A stretch of DNA of 64,000 nt from JALEFZ01 sp039817415 (GTDB lineage Bacteria > Bacteroidota > Bacteroidia > J057). The stretch covers positions 1 to 64,000 of the forward strand of contig JBCBVV010000033.1 in the NCBI GenBank assembly GCA_039817415.1, read 5' to 3'. The notes beneath the pieces are model-generated. The model did no database searches. It saw nothing but the letters and a program-made list of their open reading frames with translations, and was not told the origin of the DNA. A program made the translations under genes and the position numbers. This document shows positions 26,886 through 35,090 of this stretch, piece after piece. The first letter of the stretch is position 1. Every line of letters starts with the position of its first letter.

Positions 26886-27059
26886 GCAACCTAATTCTTG
26901 CCTTTTATTTTACTCCCTTAATAAAACAAGGAATAGATAATTTAAAAAGTAAATATACCTAAATAAATTGCATAAGTATTTACTTTTTTTTTCGAAACAA
27001 ATGGCAAAACCAAGAGAATTCTTTCTTCAATCAACGGTATCTACCCTCAGCATTTCATC

Positions 27060-28052
27060 TTATTGTTCCAAGGGATTGTAGACAAAGGTAAGCATCAGCA
27101 AAAATGAAAGTCCCAAGAGAATGATGCCCAACTTGACAAAAATTGGATAACGATCCTGTACATGACGGTAGGAGATATTCTGGATTTTTCTGGTTTCCAA
27201 CTGAGAAATTTCAGAAAAAATCTGCTGAAGTCTTTTGGGATCAGAAGCTCTGTAGAAATTTCCGCCCGTAATACTTGCAATCTTCTGAAGAGTCTCTTCA
27301 TCCAGATCCTGTATGGGCTCTCCCCGATTTGATACACGGGAATAATCACGCTTTCCCATCCCTATGACATATGTCTTAATTTTATTTTCGGCAGCGAGCT
27401 TAGCTGCAGTTAAAGGATCCAGTCTACCCGTATTGTTAGCTCCATCAGTTAGCATAATCATTACCTTGGAGCCATTATCACTTTGCTCCATTCTATTAAT
27501 ACCTGTCGCCAGTGCCTCTCCAAGAGCTGTTCCTGAAGGAGGAAGCATCCCAAATTGAACGCGCTGTATCAACCTTTCTAAGAAACTATAGTCCAATGTC
27601 AAAGGTGAATGGCTGAGTGCCTCACTTGAGAACAGCACTAGCCCAATTTTATCCTTTTGTCTTCCTTGGATAAACCTGATGGCATTGGATTTGGCTACTT
27701 CTAATCGATTGGGAGGATAATCCGTTGATTCCATGCTTCCACTTATATCCAACAGAAGCATGATATCTATCCCCTCCACTTTTTCATTCACGACTTCGTC
27801 TGCGCTTTGTGGTCTGGCCACTGCAAAGATTAGCAATGCCAGGGCCGTTAGCTGCAAAAACCTAGGTATATAACGCAAAAAAGACAGATTGTACTTCTTC
27901 CTATCAATGGCCATCGGATCGTAGCTAAGCCGAATAAACAACCTTTGCTTTTGATAGAATCGTATATACCAAAAAAGATAGGCCGGAATTATCAGCAGCA
28001 GGAACAGCGCCTCCGGATTAGCAAATAGATCAATACCGAGCCATTTTTTCAT
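27060..28052 (-). CDS. BatA-like von Willebrand A protein
   Basis: An inner-membrane VWA protein of the aerotolerance (Bat) family. Two N-terminal helices (about 10-27 and 63-80) precede a VWA domain whose MIDAS is complete: DISGSM (about 98-103), a Thr in SGTALGE (about 172) and Asp in LTDGANN (about 201). One C-terminal helix (about 305-325) completes the usual BatA layout in 330 residues. In most Bacteroidota it lies in a moxR-DUF58-batA-batB operon; here no such partner is next to it, so it is either an isolated copy or a BatA paralogue. Confidence 0.87.
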   Translation of the reverse strand: MKKWLGIDLFANPEALFLLLIIPAYLFWYIRFYQKQRLFIRLSYDPMAIDRKKYNLSFLRYIPRFLQLTALALLIFAVARPQSADEVVNEKVEGIDIMLLLDISGSMESTDYPPNRLEVAKSNAIRFIQGRQKDKIGLVLFSSEALSHSPLTLDYSFLERLIQRVQFGMLPPSGTALGEALATGINRMEQSDNGSKVMIMLTDGANNTGRLDPLTAAKLAAENKIKTYVIGMGKRDYSRVSNRGEPIQDLDEETLQKIASITGGNFYRASDPKRLQQIFSEISQLETRKIQNISYRHVQDRYPIFVKLGIILLGLSFLLMLTFVYNPLEQ

Positions 28053-28182
28053 TATCCATAAAATAAGGGAAGATGAAGGGTTTTTTCAAGTAATTAAAGG
28101 GCCAAATGTTTCCATTCATGAGCTTTGTCCTACCGTTCTGCATTTCAAGAATCTTCATATCTTGCAAAAAACCTAATACTCC

Positions 28183-29697
28183 ATGATCAGATTTTTCAGC
28201 GGACAGAAAGATTTCCGCTTTCTGGCGTTCATATGTACCCTTTTTTTTAGTCTGACTTTGTGTGGGCAGCCATCATTTCTGATCGAGCAATTCGAAAGCT
28301 ATGATATCCTGTTTTACGATCTGGAAGTTCAGTTTAGCGAAGAAAAAAGCAGGATAGCCGGAACTCAGACAATCTTCTTTAAAGCCAATAAGCCCATTAA
28401 ACATATCTGGCTGGATATGGGACCAGACCTGAATATCCATAGGCTCTACTGGAAAGGCCAAGCCTTGAATTACGAATTTCTCGGGGAATTGCTTCGTATT
28501 GATTTTCCTCAAACACTCAGGTCTGGAAGAAGGCAAAAAATTGATCTTGTCTTTTACGGAGCCTTAAAGGGAACCAGCCCATATCCTGTTTGGCAACGAA
28601 ATCAAAGAAATCAATTTCAATTGGGCCTATCAGATGCACACATTCCCCCCTATTTCTGGTGGCCTTGCAAACAACATGGGAACGATCCTGCTGATTCCAT
28701 GAGATTGAAAGTGATCATTCCTGATAATATCCATATTTTTTCCTCAGGGACCATTAGAGATACCCTTCCTATCAATGGAAACAGAAAAATGTATGAAATC
28801 TTTTTTGAGGAAAAGATCATACCTGAAAAGGTAAGCCTTTATGCTGGTAAGTTTGAGAGCCTTCAAGATTTCTACCAAAACGATATGGGAAATCATTCTC
28901 TCACCTACTATATCCAACCCGAAAGGCGGATTGAAGCTTTATCTCACCTGGCTCAGGTCAAACGGCTATTTCTCACACTAGAAAAGGTTCTAGGGCCTAA
29001 TCCTTCATGGGGAAATGGGTATACTTGGTTCCAACCATTAGTCTACAATGAGGGGCAAAATCTATTACAAAATAACGCCTTTGGTTTTGATCCTTTGTTG
29101 GTCAGGGATATAGCCAATCAATGGATTCAAACCCAGCCAGCCCAAAGAGACACGCTTGGCTTATGGCTAAAACAACTGTTTCCTTATATCATGGAATTGA
29201 CCTTGGTCGAAAAGTGGTTTGACAAAGGCACCGTTGATTCCTATTTGAGTGGCCAAAAAGACCCACAATTTGTCGCAGCAGGAAGAGTCTATAGGTTGAT
29301 AAAATCTGATCCCAAGCCCGAACTATGGTATACTACCATGTCTAGCTACCTGAATCAGACAAGCTCTCCTGTTCCAGCTGAAGATGATTTTAGAAGAATT
29401 CTTGGTAAGGATAAAGCGTGGTTAGTACGCTATATTTCGAGAGATAATCCTCTCCCCATTCTTCAATATCATATCAGTGGCAAGCGAAGAAAAATGCGAT
29501 ACTATTTCCGGTGGAAAGATGCGCCAACTGATTTTCAATTGCCACTTGCACTGAGGGCTGGCCAGGAGGTAACCAAAATTATACCCGATCAGCAATGGAA
29601 AAGCCTTATTTTGAAGGGAGTTTCCAGAAAAAATATCGGATTTCCACCAGAATCTACTTGGTTTTCGTTAGAAGAAGTAGAAATACTAACCAACTAA
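28183..29697 (+). CDS. M1-aminopeptidase-like protein without zinc ligands (pseudoenzyme)
   Basis: A secreted protein with a signal peptide (about 1-28). Residues about 35-230 form the saddle-like N-terminal domain of M1 peptidases (YDLEVQFSEEKSRIAGTQTIFF, and PPYFWWPCKQHGNDPADSM in the place of the usual FPCxD segment). The catalytic region is recognisable but dead: HExxHxW is replaced by R308-D-I-A-N312-Q-W314 and the third ligand in LWLNE by Q331 in LWLKQ, with the canonical 19-residue distance kept. The exopeptidase motif is YNEGQN, not GAMEN. It is likely a binding or scaffold protein. The T9SS plug gene follows 25 bases later and is probably co-transcribed. Confidence 0.8.
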   Translation: MIRFFSGQKDFRFLAFICTLFFSLTLCGQPSFLIEQFESYDILFYDLEVQFSEEKSRIAGTQTIFFKANKPIKHIWLDMGPDLNIHRLYWKGQALNYEFLGELLRIDFPQTLRSGRRQKIDLVFYGALKGTSPYPVWQRNQRNQFQLGLSDAHIPPYFWWPCKQHGNDPADSMRLKVIIPDNIHIFSSGTIRDTLPINGNRKMYEIFFEEKIIPEKVSLYAGKFESLQDFYQNDMGNHSLTYYIQPERRIEALSHLAQVKRLFLTLEKVLGPNPSWGNGYTWFQPLVYNEGQNLLQNNAFGFDPLLVRDIANQWIQTQPAQRDTLGLWLKQLFPYIMELTLVEKWFDKGTVDSYLSGQKDPQFVAAGRVYRLIKSDPKPELWYTTMSSYLNQTSSPVPAEDDFRRILGKDKAWLVRYISRDNPLPILQYHISGKRRKMRYYFRWKDAPTDFQLPLALRAGQEVTKIIPDQQWKSLILKGVSRKNIGFPPESTWFSLEEVEILTN

Positions 29698-29722
29698 AGT
29701 ATTCCAGAAAGTTGTTCTACAC

Positions 29723-31018
29723 ATGAGAAACATTATTTCCTTGATGCTGATTGGATTCATCTCTTTGTCCAGTCTTTGGGCCTATGAATTCGTGCCATCC
29801 ACTATTTATCCAGAAATTGTTTACAAGGATACGGCTTACCAGACCACTATACGAACAGTAAGTCTTTTTCGTCGCGGCCTAAAAGAGTCCTATCCTGTCC
29901 TTTATCTGAATAGAGACCAGAACTTGGTCTTGACATTTGATGAACTCGTTGAGGAAAGTGCGAACCCTTCAGACTTTTTTGTAGATGTAATCAGTTGTAA
30001 TGCAAATTGGGAGCCTTCAGGCTTACTAAACGTGGAATTCTATGATGGATTCTTTAACCAGAGAATCACCGAGATTCAACGATCAGGGCTCACACGTGTC
30101 CCCTATTTCCATTATTGGTATAGCTTCCCCAATCAAGGAGAAAAATTCAAGCAAAGCGGTAATTACCTCCTAAAGGTATATCGTGATGGAAATCAAGATG
30201 ATATCGTCCTGACAAGGAGGTTTGTAGTCGTGGAACAATCCATCGGTATCAACCTGAAATACCAACTCTCAGCAGAACCTATTCGGCAACAGATGGAGAA
30301 CTTCTCTTTTGAGGTCAATGTCGGGAACCTACCTGTATTTGATCCATTGAAAGACTTACATATCAAGGTCCTTCAAAACTTCCGATGGGACAACTCTTAT
30401 GAAAATCCTCAACCCAGGTTCCAAATGGGAAAAAAGTATGAATACTTTGTCAACCTCATGGAACTTTTCTACGGTGGGAATGAATTTCGTCGCCATGAAT
30501 GTGAAAGCTACGATCTATTGGGCAGGAATGTTCAGGATATTGAAAGGCGAGAGACCATGGTGGATCTTTTTAATTATGCGGATGAGGCTAGGCAAAGAAA
30601 TACCTATGGAGACCGACGCGACAGAAATGGAAGCTACCGAATCAGCGTCATGGAATACCAGGGGGACTCCATCAATGCAGACTATTTTACCAATCATTTT
30701 TATGTCAAATCCTCCGAGAGGATAAGAGGTGATGTATATGTTTTTGGAGAAATGACGGATTGGAACCTCTTGCCTGAATTCAAAATGACCTATAACAAGA
30801 AGCTTAGAAGGTATGAGGGAGAATTTCTCTTAAAGCAAGGAATTTATGATTATCAGTATGTCGTCAAATATCCCGATGATTGGATGGTAGACGAATCAGC
30901 CTTTGAAGGACAGCATACCCCTTCAGAAAACTTCTATACCATCATGGTCTATTTTCGGGGGCCTACTGATAGAAATGATCGTTTACTCGGCTTCCTCACA
31001 GTAAACTACAAGGAGTAA
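29723..31018 (+). CDS. Type IX secretion plug protein (DUF5103)
   Basis: A signal-bearing protein (about 1-20, cut near LWA) of the DUF5103 family. The features used are the N-terminal IRTVSLFRRG and YPVLYLNRDQNLVLTFDEL, the acidic-aromatic CNANWEPSGLLNVEFYDGF and the C-terminal beta domain starting DVYVFGEMTDWNL. In Flavobacterium the homologue closes the periplasmic side of the SprA translocon. This fits the T9SS-sorted amylase in the same window. Length of 431 residues is typical. Probably in one operon with the degenerate M1 gene. Confidence 0.87.
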   Translation: MRNIISLMLIGFISLSSLWAYEFVPSTIYPEIVYKDTAYQTTIRTVSLFRRGLKESYPVLYLNRDQNLVLTFDELVEESANPSDFFVDVISCNANWEPSGLLNVEFYDGFFNQRITEIQRSGLTRVPYFHYWYSFPNQGEKFKQSGNYLLKVYRDGNQDDIVLTRRFVVVEQSIGINLKYQLSAEPIRQQMENFSFEVNVGNLPVFDPLKDLHIKVLQNFRWDNSYENPQPRFQMGKKYEYFVNLMELFYGGNEFRRHECESYDLLGRNVQDIERRETMVDLFNYADEARQRNTYGDRRDRNGSYRISVMEYQGDSINADYFTNHFYVKSSERIRGDVYVFGEMTDWNLLPEFKMTYNKKLRRYEGEFLLKQGIYDYQYVVKYPDDWMVDESAFEGQHTPSENFYTIMVYFRGPTDRNDRLLGFLTVNYKE

Positions 31019-31040
31019 AGGAATTCAAAAGAAGCTTAAT

Positions 31041-31066
31041 AAAAAAGCCCACCCTGTAAGGGGTGG
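31041..31066 (-). terminator. Terminator of the 60-residue gene
   Basis: Minus strand CCACCCC pairs with GGGTGGG-type arm (31048-31054 and 31060-31066), followed by GCTTTTTT. It lies beyond the stop of the small minus-strand gene at 31096 and supports that gene being transcribed. Confidence 0.8.
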
Positions 31067-31095
31067 ACTCGTTATGCTTGTTTGTTGAATAGATC

Positions 31096-31278
31096 CTAAG
31101 GAAGTACTTGTGTTGAGACATTTTGTTGAATCATCCCAACTGCTTTTTCGAGTAGTTGTTCTGGGCTGCTTACTTGTGCCGCATCTTCCATTCCCCATCC
31201 ACTCATCAAAGAGTATAGGGTAACTCCCAAAAACAGGAGGGAAATAATAACCAGAATGATGTTTCTTCTTTTCTTCAT
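31096..31278 (-). CDS. Small membrane protein, 60 residues
   Basis: A basic N-terminus (MKKRRN) and one membrane helix (IILVIISLLFLGVTLYSLM) are followed by a polar tail with an amphipathic helix (SPEQLLEKAVGMIQQNVS). No family recognised. Its own terminator follows, so it is probably a real single gene. It could be a membrane-tethered peptide facing the periplasm. Confidence 0.65.
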   Translation of the reverse strand: MKKRRNIILVIISLLFLGVTLYSLMSGWGMEDAAQVSSPEQLLEKAVGMIQQNVSTQVLP

Positions 31279-31412
31279 CGTCTCATGCCTTTAGACAATC
31301 TAAAAGTAGGATTGCCTGCCTTCATAAACTAGACGGAATGAGCAAGCGTGAAGGTTGGGTGGACAAGCGTGGAATATCAGGGTGTGAATACGATTTTTTA
31401 TGAACAAGCGTG

Positions 31413-32627
31413 TCAATTTTTGAGGGATTGTGCTACGATCCAGGCAGTCGTCCAAGCTGCCTGAAAATTAAATCCACCCGTTACGGCATCAATGTTCAAT
31501 ACTTCTCCGGCAAAATAGAGGTTGGGAAAGCGTTTTGCTTGCATACTTTTGAAATCAATTTCTTTGAGGTTGACTCCACCCGCCGTAACAAATTCATCTT
31601 TGAAGGTACTTTTCCCATTCACCTTGAATTCTGCCTGGATCAATTGTCTGATCAAAGCCTCTATTTGCTTATTGCTCATTTCCCCCCATCTTTTTTCCTC
31701 TCCTACTTGAGCCGCCTCTAACAAAGACCTCCAAAATCTTCCTGGAAGACCGAACATCCCTTGTTTGTAGACAAACTTTCCTGATTCAGCCTTTCTTTTT
31801 TCCAGAAGAAAGCTTTCCGTTTCTCCCCATTTCTGTTTTCCGAGGAAATTGACCCTAATTCCAAAGTCGTAATTCTTGTCGAATAGTTCTCGAGCCCCCC
31901 AAGCGGAAAGCTTAAGGATAGCGGGCCCACTTAGCCCCCAATGCGTAATCAGCATCGGCCCCTTTGAGGAAAGAGAACTCCCATTGACTTTTATCTGTAC
32001 CTCTGGGAAACTAATCCCTTGCAGGCCCTGAAGCCTTGTATCTTTGATGTTAAAGGTGAATAAGGAAGGGCAAGGGGAGATCAAGTCTAGGCCTAAGCCT
32101 GCCAGTATTTTCCACATTTGCTTACTTCCTCCAGTAGCGATGACCAACTGCGATGCTTCGATTTGTCTTTCCTTGGTTTGAATATTCCAGCCCTCACCAT
32201 TCTGTTCAATCCCAACCACTTGAGATTTGGTCTCTATTCTAACTGATTTTCCATTCAGGCTATTTCTCAAACAATTGATGATAGACTGAGATTGATCGGA
32301 TGTAGGAAATACACGACCGTCCCCTTCGATCTTCAGGGGAACTCCTCTATCCTCAAACCAACCCATGGTATCACCTGTCATAAAACGAGTAAAGGGGCCC
32401 ATGAGTGCCTTCCCTCCCCTTGGATAAGATTTTACCAATTCTCTTGGCTCAAAGACGGCGTGGGTAACATTACACCTTCCTCCTCCTGATATTTTCACCT
32501 TCCCAAGGACATTAGGTGATTGCTCCAGAATAAGAATTTGTTTATCAGGGGCCTCCTCTGCTAGGTTGGCAGCAGTAAAGAAACCTGCTGCGCCTCCACC
32601 TATTATGACGACATTCTCCTTAGACAT
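31413..32627 (-). CDS. HI0933-family FAD/NAD(P)-dependent flavoprotein
   Basis: A 404-residue flavoprotein of the HI0933/YhiN (BaiN-like) group. The N-terminal dinucleotide loop is VVIIGGGAAGFFTAANLAE (about 5-23), followed by the family signature KVKISGGGRCNVTH (about 43-56). The C-terminus contains GGVNLKEIDFKSM and LYFAGEVLNIDAVTGGFNFQ, the second FAD-contact motif. Substrate unknown; some homologues reduce bile acid enoyls, most are uncharacterised. It is followed from upstream by an AraC gene with a 19-base gap, and may be its target. Confidence 0.88.
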   Translation of the reverse strand: MSKENVVIIGGGAAGFFTAANLAEEAPDKQILILEQSPNVLGKVKISGGGRCNVTHAVFEPRELVKSYPRGGKALMGPFTRFMTGDTMGWFEDRGVPLKIEGDGRVFPTSDQSQSIINCLRNSLNGKSVRIETKSQVVGIEQNGEGWNIQTKERQIEASQLVIATGGSKQMWKILAGLGLDLISPCPSLFTFNIKDTRLQGLQGISFPEVQIKVNGSSLSSKGPMLITHWGLSGPAILKLSAWGARELFDKNYDFGIRVNFLGKQKWGETESFLLEKRKAESGKFVYKQGMFGLPGRFWRSLLEAAQVGEEKRWGEMSNKQIEALIRQLIQAEFKVNGKSTFKDEFVTAGGVNLKEIDFKSMQAKRFPNLYFAGEVLNIDAVTGGFNFQAAWTTAWIVAQSLKN

Positions 32628-32646
32628 AAAGTGTTAATGTGTGAAC

Positions 32647-33513
32647 TTACATGGCCATACGTCCCTGCTGTCCTATTTGACTTGGAGTGGAACCAAAATG
32701 CTTTTTGAACTCCACGATAAAATGGGAAGTATTCTCATATCCAACCTCTATAGCTACTCTCCCAACCTCAAATTGTGTCTTTTGCAGTAGGTCCTTCGCC
32801 TTTTCCATCCTTTTCTGGATGATCCACTTTCTAGGAGTAATGGCAAATTTGCTCTTGAACTCTCTTCTAAAAGTGGATTCGCTTCTCCCCGTTAGGAAGG
32901 CGTAATCTTCTATCGTTAGGGGCTTATCAAAGTTTGCCTCCATGAATGCTTTTAGGCTTTTGGGAGCAGCTGTCCCAAGAGAGTGAAGAATGTCTGCAAA
33001 GCTCCCTTCCTTTGCGGACAAAACCGCAAGTAACTCTCTAATTTTCAACTGGATAATCTCCCAAGAAAGTTGGCCTTCTTCATCTAATACTTCCATTCCT
33101 TCCCAAAAAATCCTTGTGTAAGAAGGTTGAGCAAGAATATGAAGGTTTGGAATAAGTATCCGCTTTTTATCTGGTTTCCATGACATTTCGCTTGCTAGCT
33201 TGGACAGATAGTCATCACTCAGAAAAAGTAAATAGGATTCGAAGCCCTCGCCAGGACTGATCAGATCATTGATGGTATAAAGGCCTTTTCTAAAACATCC
33301 CAATTGATTTTGTTGAATATCAAGCTTCTCTCCTTCATAGGTGCGAATCAATTGTTTCCCTTTCATCACAAAGGAAAAGGCATGCATAGATAGGTAGCTC
33401 TCTCTTCCCTCTAAAGAATTCAAGAGCCGTTTTCTCATCAATACTGCATCTGGACTCGCGTAAAATACTCTGCTAATGTCCTGAGAAATCAGTTTGTCTG
33501 GAATAATCAGCAT
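32647..33513 (-). CDS. AraC-family regulator with ExsA-like N-terminus
   Basis: 288 residues. The N-terminal half (SFVMKGKQLIRTYEGEKLDIQQNQLGCFRKGLYTI) resembles the cupin-like arm of ExsA/VirF-type regulators. The C-terminal AraC double helix-turn-helix runs about 185-285, with YAFLTGRSESTFRREFKSKFAITPRKWI and ALEVGYENTSHFIVEFKKHFGSTPSQ-like second repeat. No membrane part. It lies 19 bases before the flavoprotein gene on the same strand; a -7 box is at 33573-33580. Confidence 0.88.
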   Translation of the reverse strand: MLIIPDKLISQDISRVFYASPDAVLMRKRLLNSLEGRESYLSMHAFSFVMKGKQLIRTYEGEKLDIQQNQLGCFRKGLYTINDLISPGEGFESYLLFLSDDYLSKLASEMSWKPDKKRILIPNLHILAQPSYTRIFWEGMEVLDEEGQLSWEIIQLKIRELLAVLSAKEGSFADILHSLGTAAPKSLKAFMEANFDKPLTIEDYAFLTGRSESTFRREFKSKFAITPRKWIIQKRMEKAKDLLQKTQFEVGRVAIEVGYENTSHFIVEFKKHFGSTPSQIGQQGRMAM

Positions 33514-33572
33514 ACGGGCAATTTACAACTCCCTCACCATTTGGGAGAATAAATTTTGATAAAGGTGAAAAC

Positions 33573-33580
33573 CAAAAGTA
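33573..33580 (-). promoter_or_regulatory. -7 box of the AraC gene
   Basis: Minus strand TACTTTTG, a perfect TAnnTTTG, about 60 bases before the start codon. No clear -33 element. Confidence 0.4.
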
Positions 33581-33636
33581 TTGCCTGAAATCCGTTATCC
33601 TGACCGAAAATCGATATTGAAGGAAACACAGCTTCC

Positions 33637-33644
33637 TAATTTTG
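33637..33644 (+). promoter_or_regulatory. -7 box of the dehydrogenase gene
   Basis: TAATTTTG on the plus strand, 17 bases before the ATG at 33661. The two divergent -7 boxes are about 60 bases apart, so the AraC protein could influence both. Confidence 0.4.
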
Positions 33645-33660
33645 GATAAAAAATAAGATC

Positions 33661-34521
33661 ATGACAAAAGTAACATTCATCGGATTAGGCATCATGGGAA
33701 GTAGAATGGCTAAAAATCTACTTTCAAATGGGGTTGACTTAACCGTTTACAATCGTTCTGAGGAAGCTGCGAATGAACTGGCATCTGCTGGGGCTCAAAA
33801 GGCTGACACCATAGAAGAAGCAGTTCAAGAAGCTGATATTGTCATTAGTATGCTATCCCATCCTGAGGCCGTAGAAGCAGTTATGCTTACACAGGGCCTT
33901 CCCAATATGAAGAAAGGTGCTCTGTGGATGGATTCCTCTACAGTAAACCCTTCATTTGTAGAGAAGTCATATGCCCATGCCCAGTCATTCGATATAGCTT
34001 ATATGGACGCTCCGGTAGCCGGAACAAAGCCTCAGGCCGCTAATGGGGAATTGGTATTCTTTGTAGGTGGGGAGGCAACGAACCTAGAAAAGGCTGAAGG
34101 TTTGATGAAGTACATGGGGAAAAAAGTCATGCACATTGGAGAGGTAGGCAAAGGAGCGGCCTTTAAAATGCTGGTTAATGCCTTGCTTGCTCAGTCTATG
34201 ATTATCTTTTCTGAGACCCTGTTACTAGGAGAAAAGATGGGCTTGGATAAAGAATTTCTCCTCAACACCCTTCCCAATCTTGTGGTATCAGCCCCCTTCA
34301 CCAAGTTCAAGGCGGAAATGATTCGAGCCAATGATTATGAAGTACAGTTTCCCCTTGAACTCATGCATAAGGACCTTCACTTGGCGAGTCTGACAGCATA
34401 CGAACAAGGACAACCTCTTTATTTAGCAAACCTAGCCAAAGAATTGTTTGGGCAAGCAAAAGAGAAAGGCTTAGGAAGAGAGGATTTCGCAGCTATTCAT
34501 GCATTTTTGGAAGGTAAATAA
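33661..34521 (+). CDS. Beta-hydroxyacid dehydrogenase (3-hydroxyisobutyrate/GlxR-like)
   Basis: NAD(P)-dependent oxidoreductase of 286 residues. The Rossmann motif GLGIMGSRMAKNL (about 8-20) is the family signature; MDAPVAGTKPQAANG (about 117-131) is the substrate loop, and the catalytic Lys is in GKGAAFKMLVNALL (about 165-178, K about 171). The closest types are glyoxylate/succinic semialdehyde reductases of the GLYR class. It is divergent from the AraC regulator. Confidence 0.87.
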   Translation: MTKVTFIGLGIMGSRMAKNLLSNGVDLTVYNRSEEAANELASAGAQKADTIEEAVQEADIVISMLSHPEAVEAVMLTQGLPNMKKGALWMDSSTVNPSFVEKSYAHAQSFDIAYMDAPVAGTKPQAANGELVFFVGGEATNLEKAEGLMKYMGKKVMHIGEVGKGAAFKMLVNALLAQSMIIFSETLLLGEKMGLDKEFLLNTLPNLVVSAPFTKFKAEMIRANDYEVQFPLELMHKDLHLASLTAYEQGQPLYLANLAKELFGQAKEKGLGREDFAAIHAFLEGK

Positions 34522-34575
34522 CATATTTTTCCTACTTTCATATTGAATTTCGTGCATATAAATAGCCTGGTCAAT

Positions 34576-35088
34576 ATGGATTATGAAAAGCTTCTGATTG
34601 ATGCACATAGTAAATCAACCAAAGATCAGATTGTGGCTCATATAGGCGATGATCCGCAACGACTAGCGGATTTCATGAACACCTATATGGGCGACAATCC
34701 TGTTGTTGTCCAACGAGCGGCATGGTGCATCAGAGACCTAGGAAAGGGTATTCCACAACTCATGGAGCCCTATTGGACTGACATGATTGCCATGATGAAG
34801 CAAGATCATCATGATGCTGTCCAGCGAAATACTTTGGCTCTCTTAGCAGAGATCAAGATTGAAGAGAAATACTGGGATGATCTTTATGAATATTGTTTCA
34901 ATCTTCTCCAAAACCCACAAAAACCTGCCGCTATTCGGGTACATGCCATGACTGTATTGTTCCAAATAGCCAATCAGATACCAGAATTAAAGCCAGAGTT
35001 AGCTATGGTTATTGAAGAACACCTCCCTATGGGAAGTAGTGGCTTCAAAAACCGAGGCGGAAAATTATTGAAGAAACTTCGGGCCTGA
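34576..35088 (+). CDS. HEAT-repeat-like protein
   Basis: 170 residues, all helical, with pairs of helices such as VVVQRAAWCIRDLGKGIPQLM and DAVQRNTLALLAEIKI, typical HEAT-type solenoid units. Cytoplasmic; likely a protein-interaction module. The longest frame begins 11 codons upstream at a TTG; I prefer ATG 34576. It follows the dehydrogenase by about 55 bases and may be co-transcribed. No specific function can be given. Confidence 0.7.
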   Translation: MDYEKLLIDAHSKSTKDQIVAHIGDDPQRLADFMNTYMGDNPVVVQRAAWCIRDLGKGIPQLMEPYWTDMIAMMKQDHHDAVQRNTLALLAEIKIEEKYWDDLYEYCFNLLQNPQKPAAIRVHAMTVLFQIANQIPELKPELAMVIEEHLPMGSSGFKNRGGKLLKKLRA

Positions 35089-35090
35089 GC

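Noticed and set aside
28183..29697. Active M1 aminopeptidase
   Set aside because: All zinc ligands and GAMEN are replaced, so activity is not supported.
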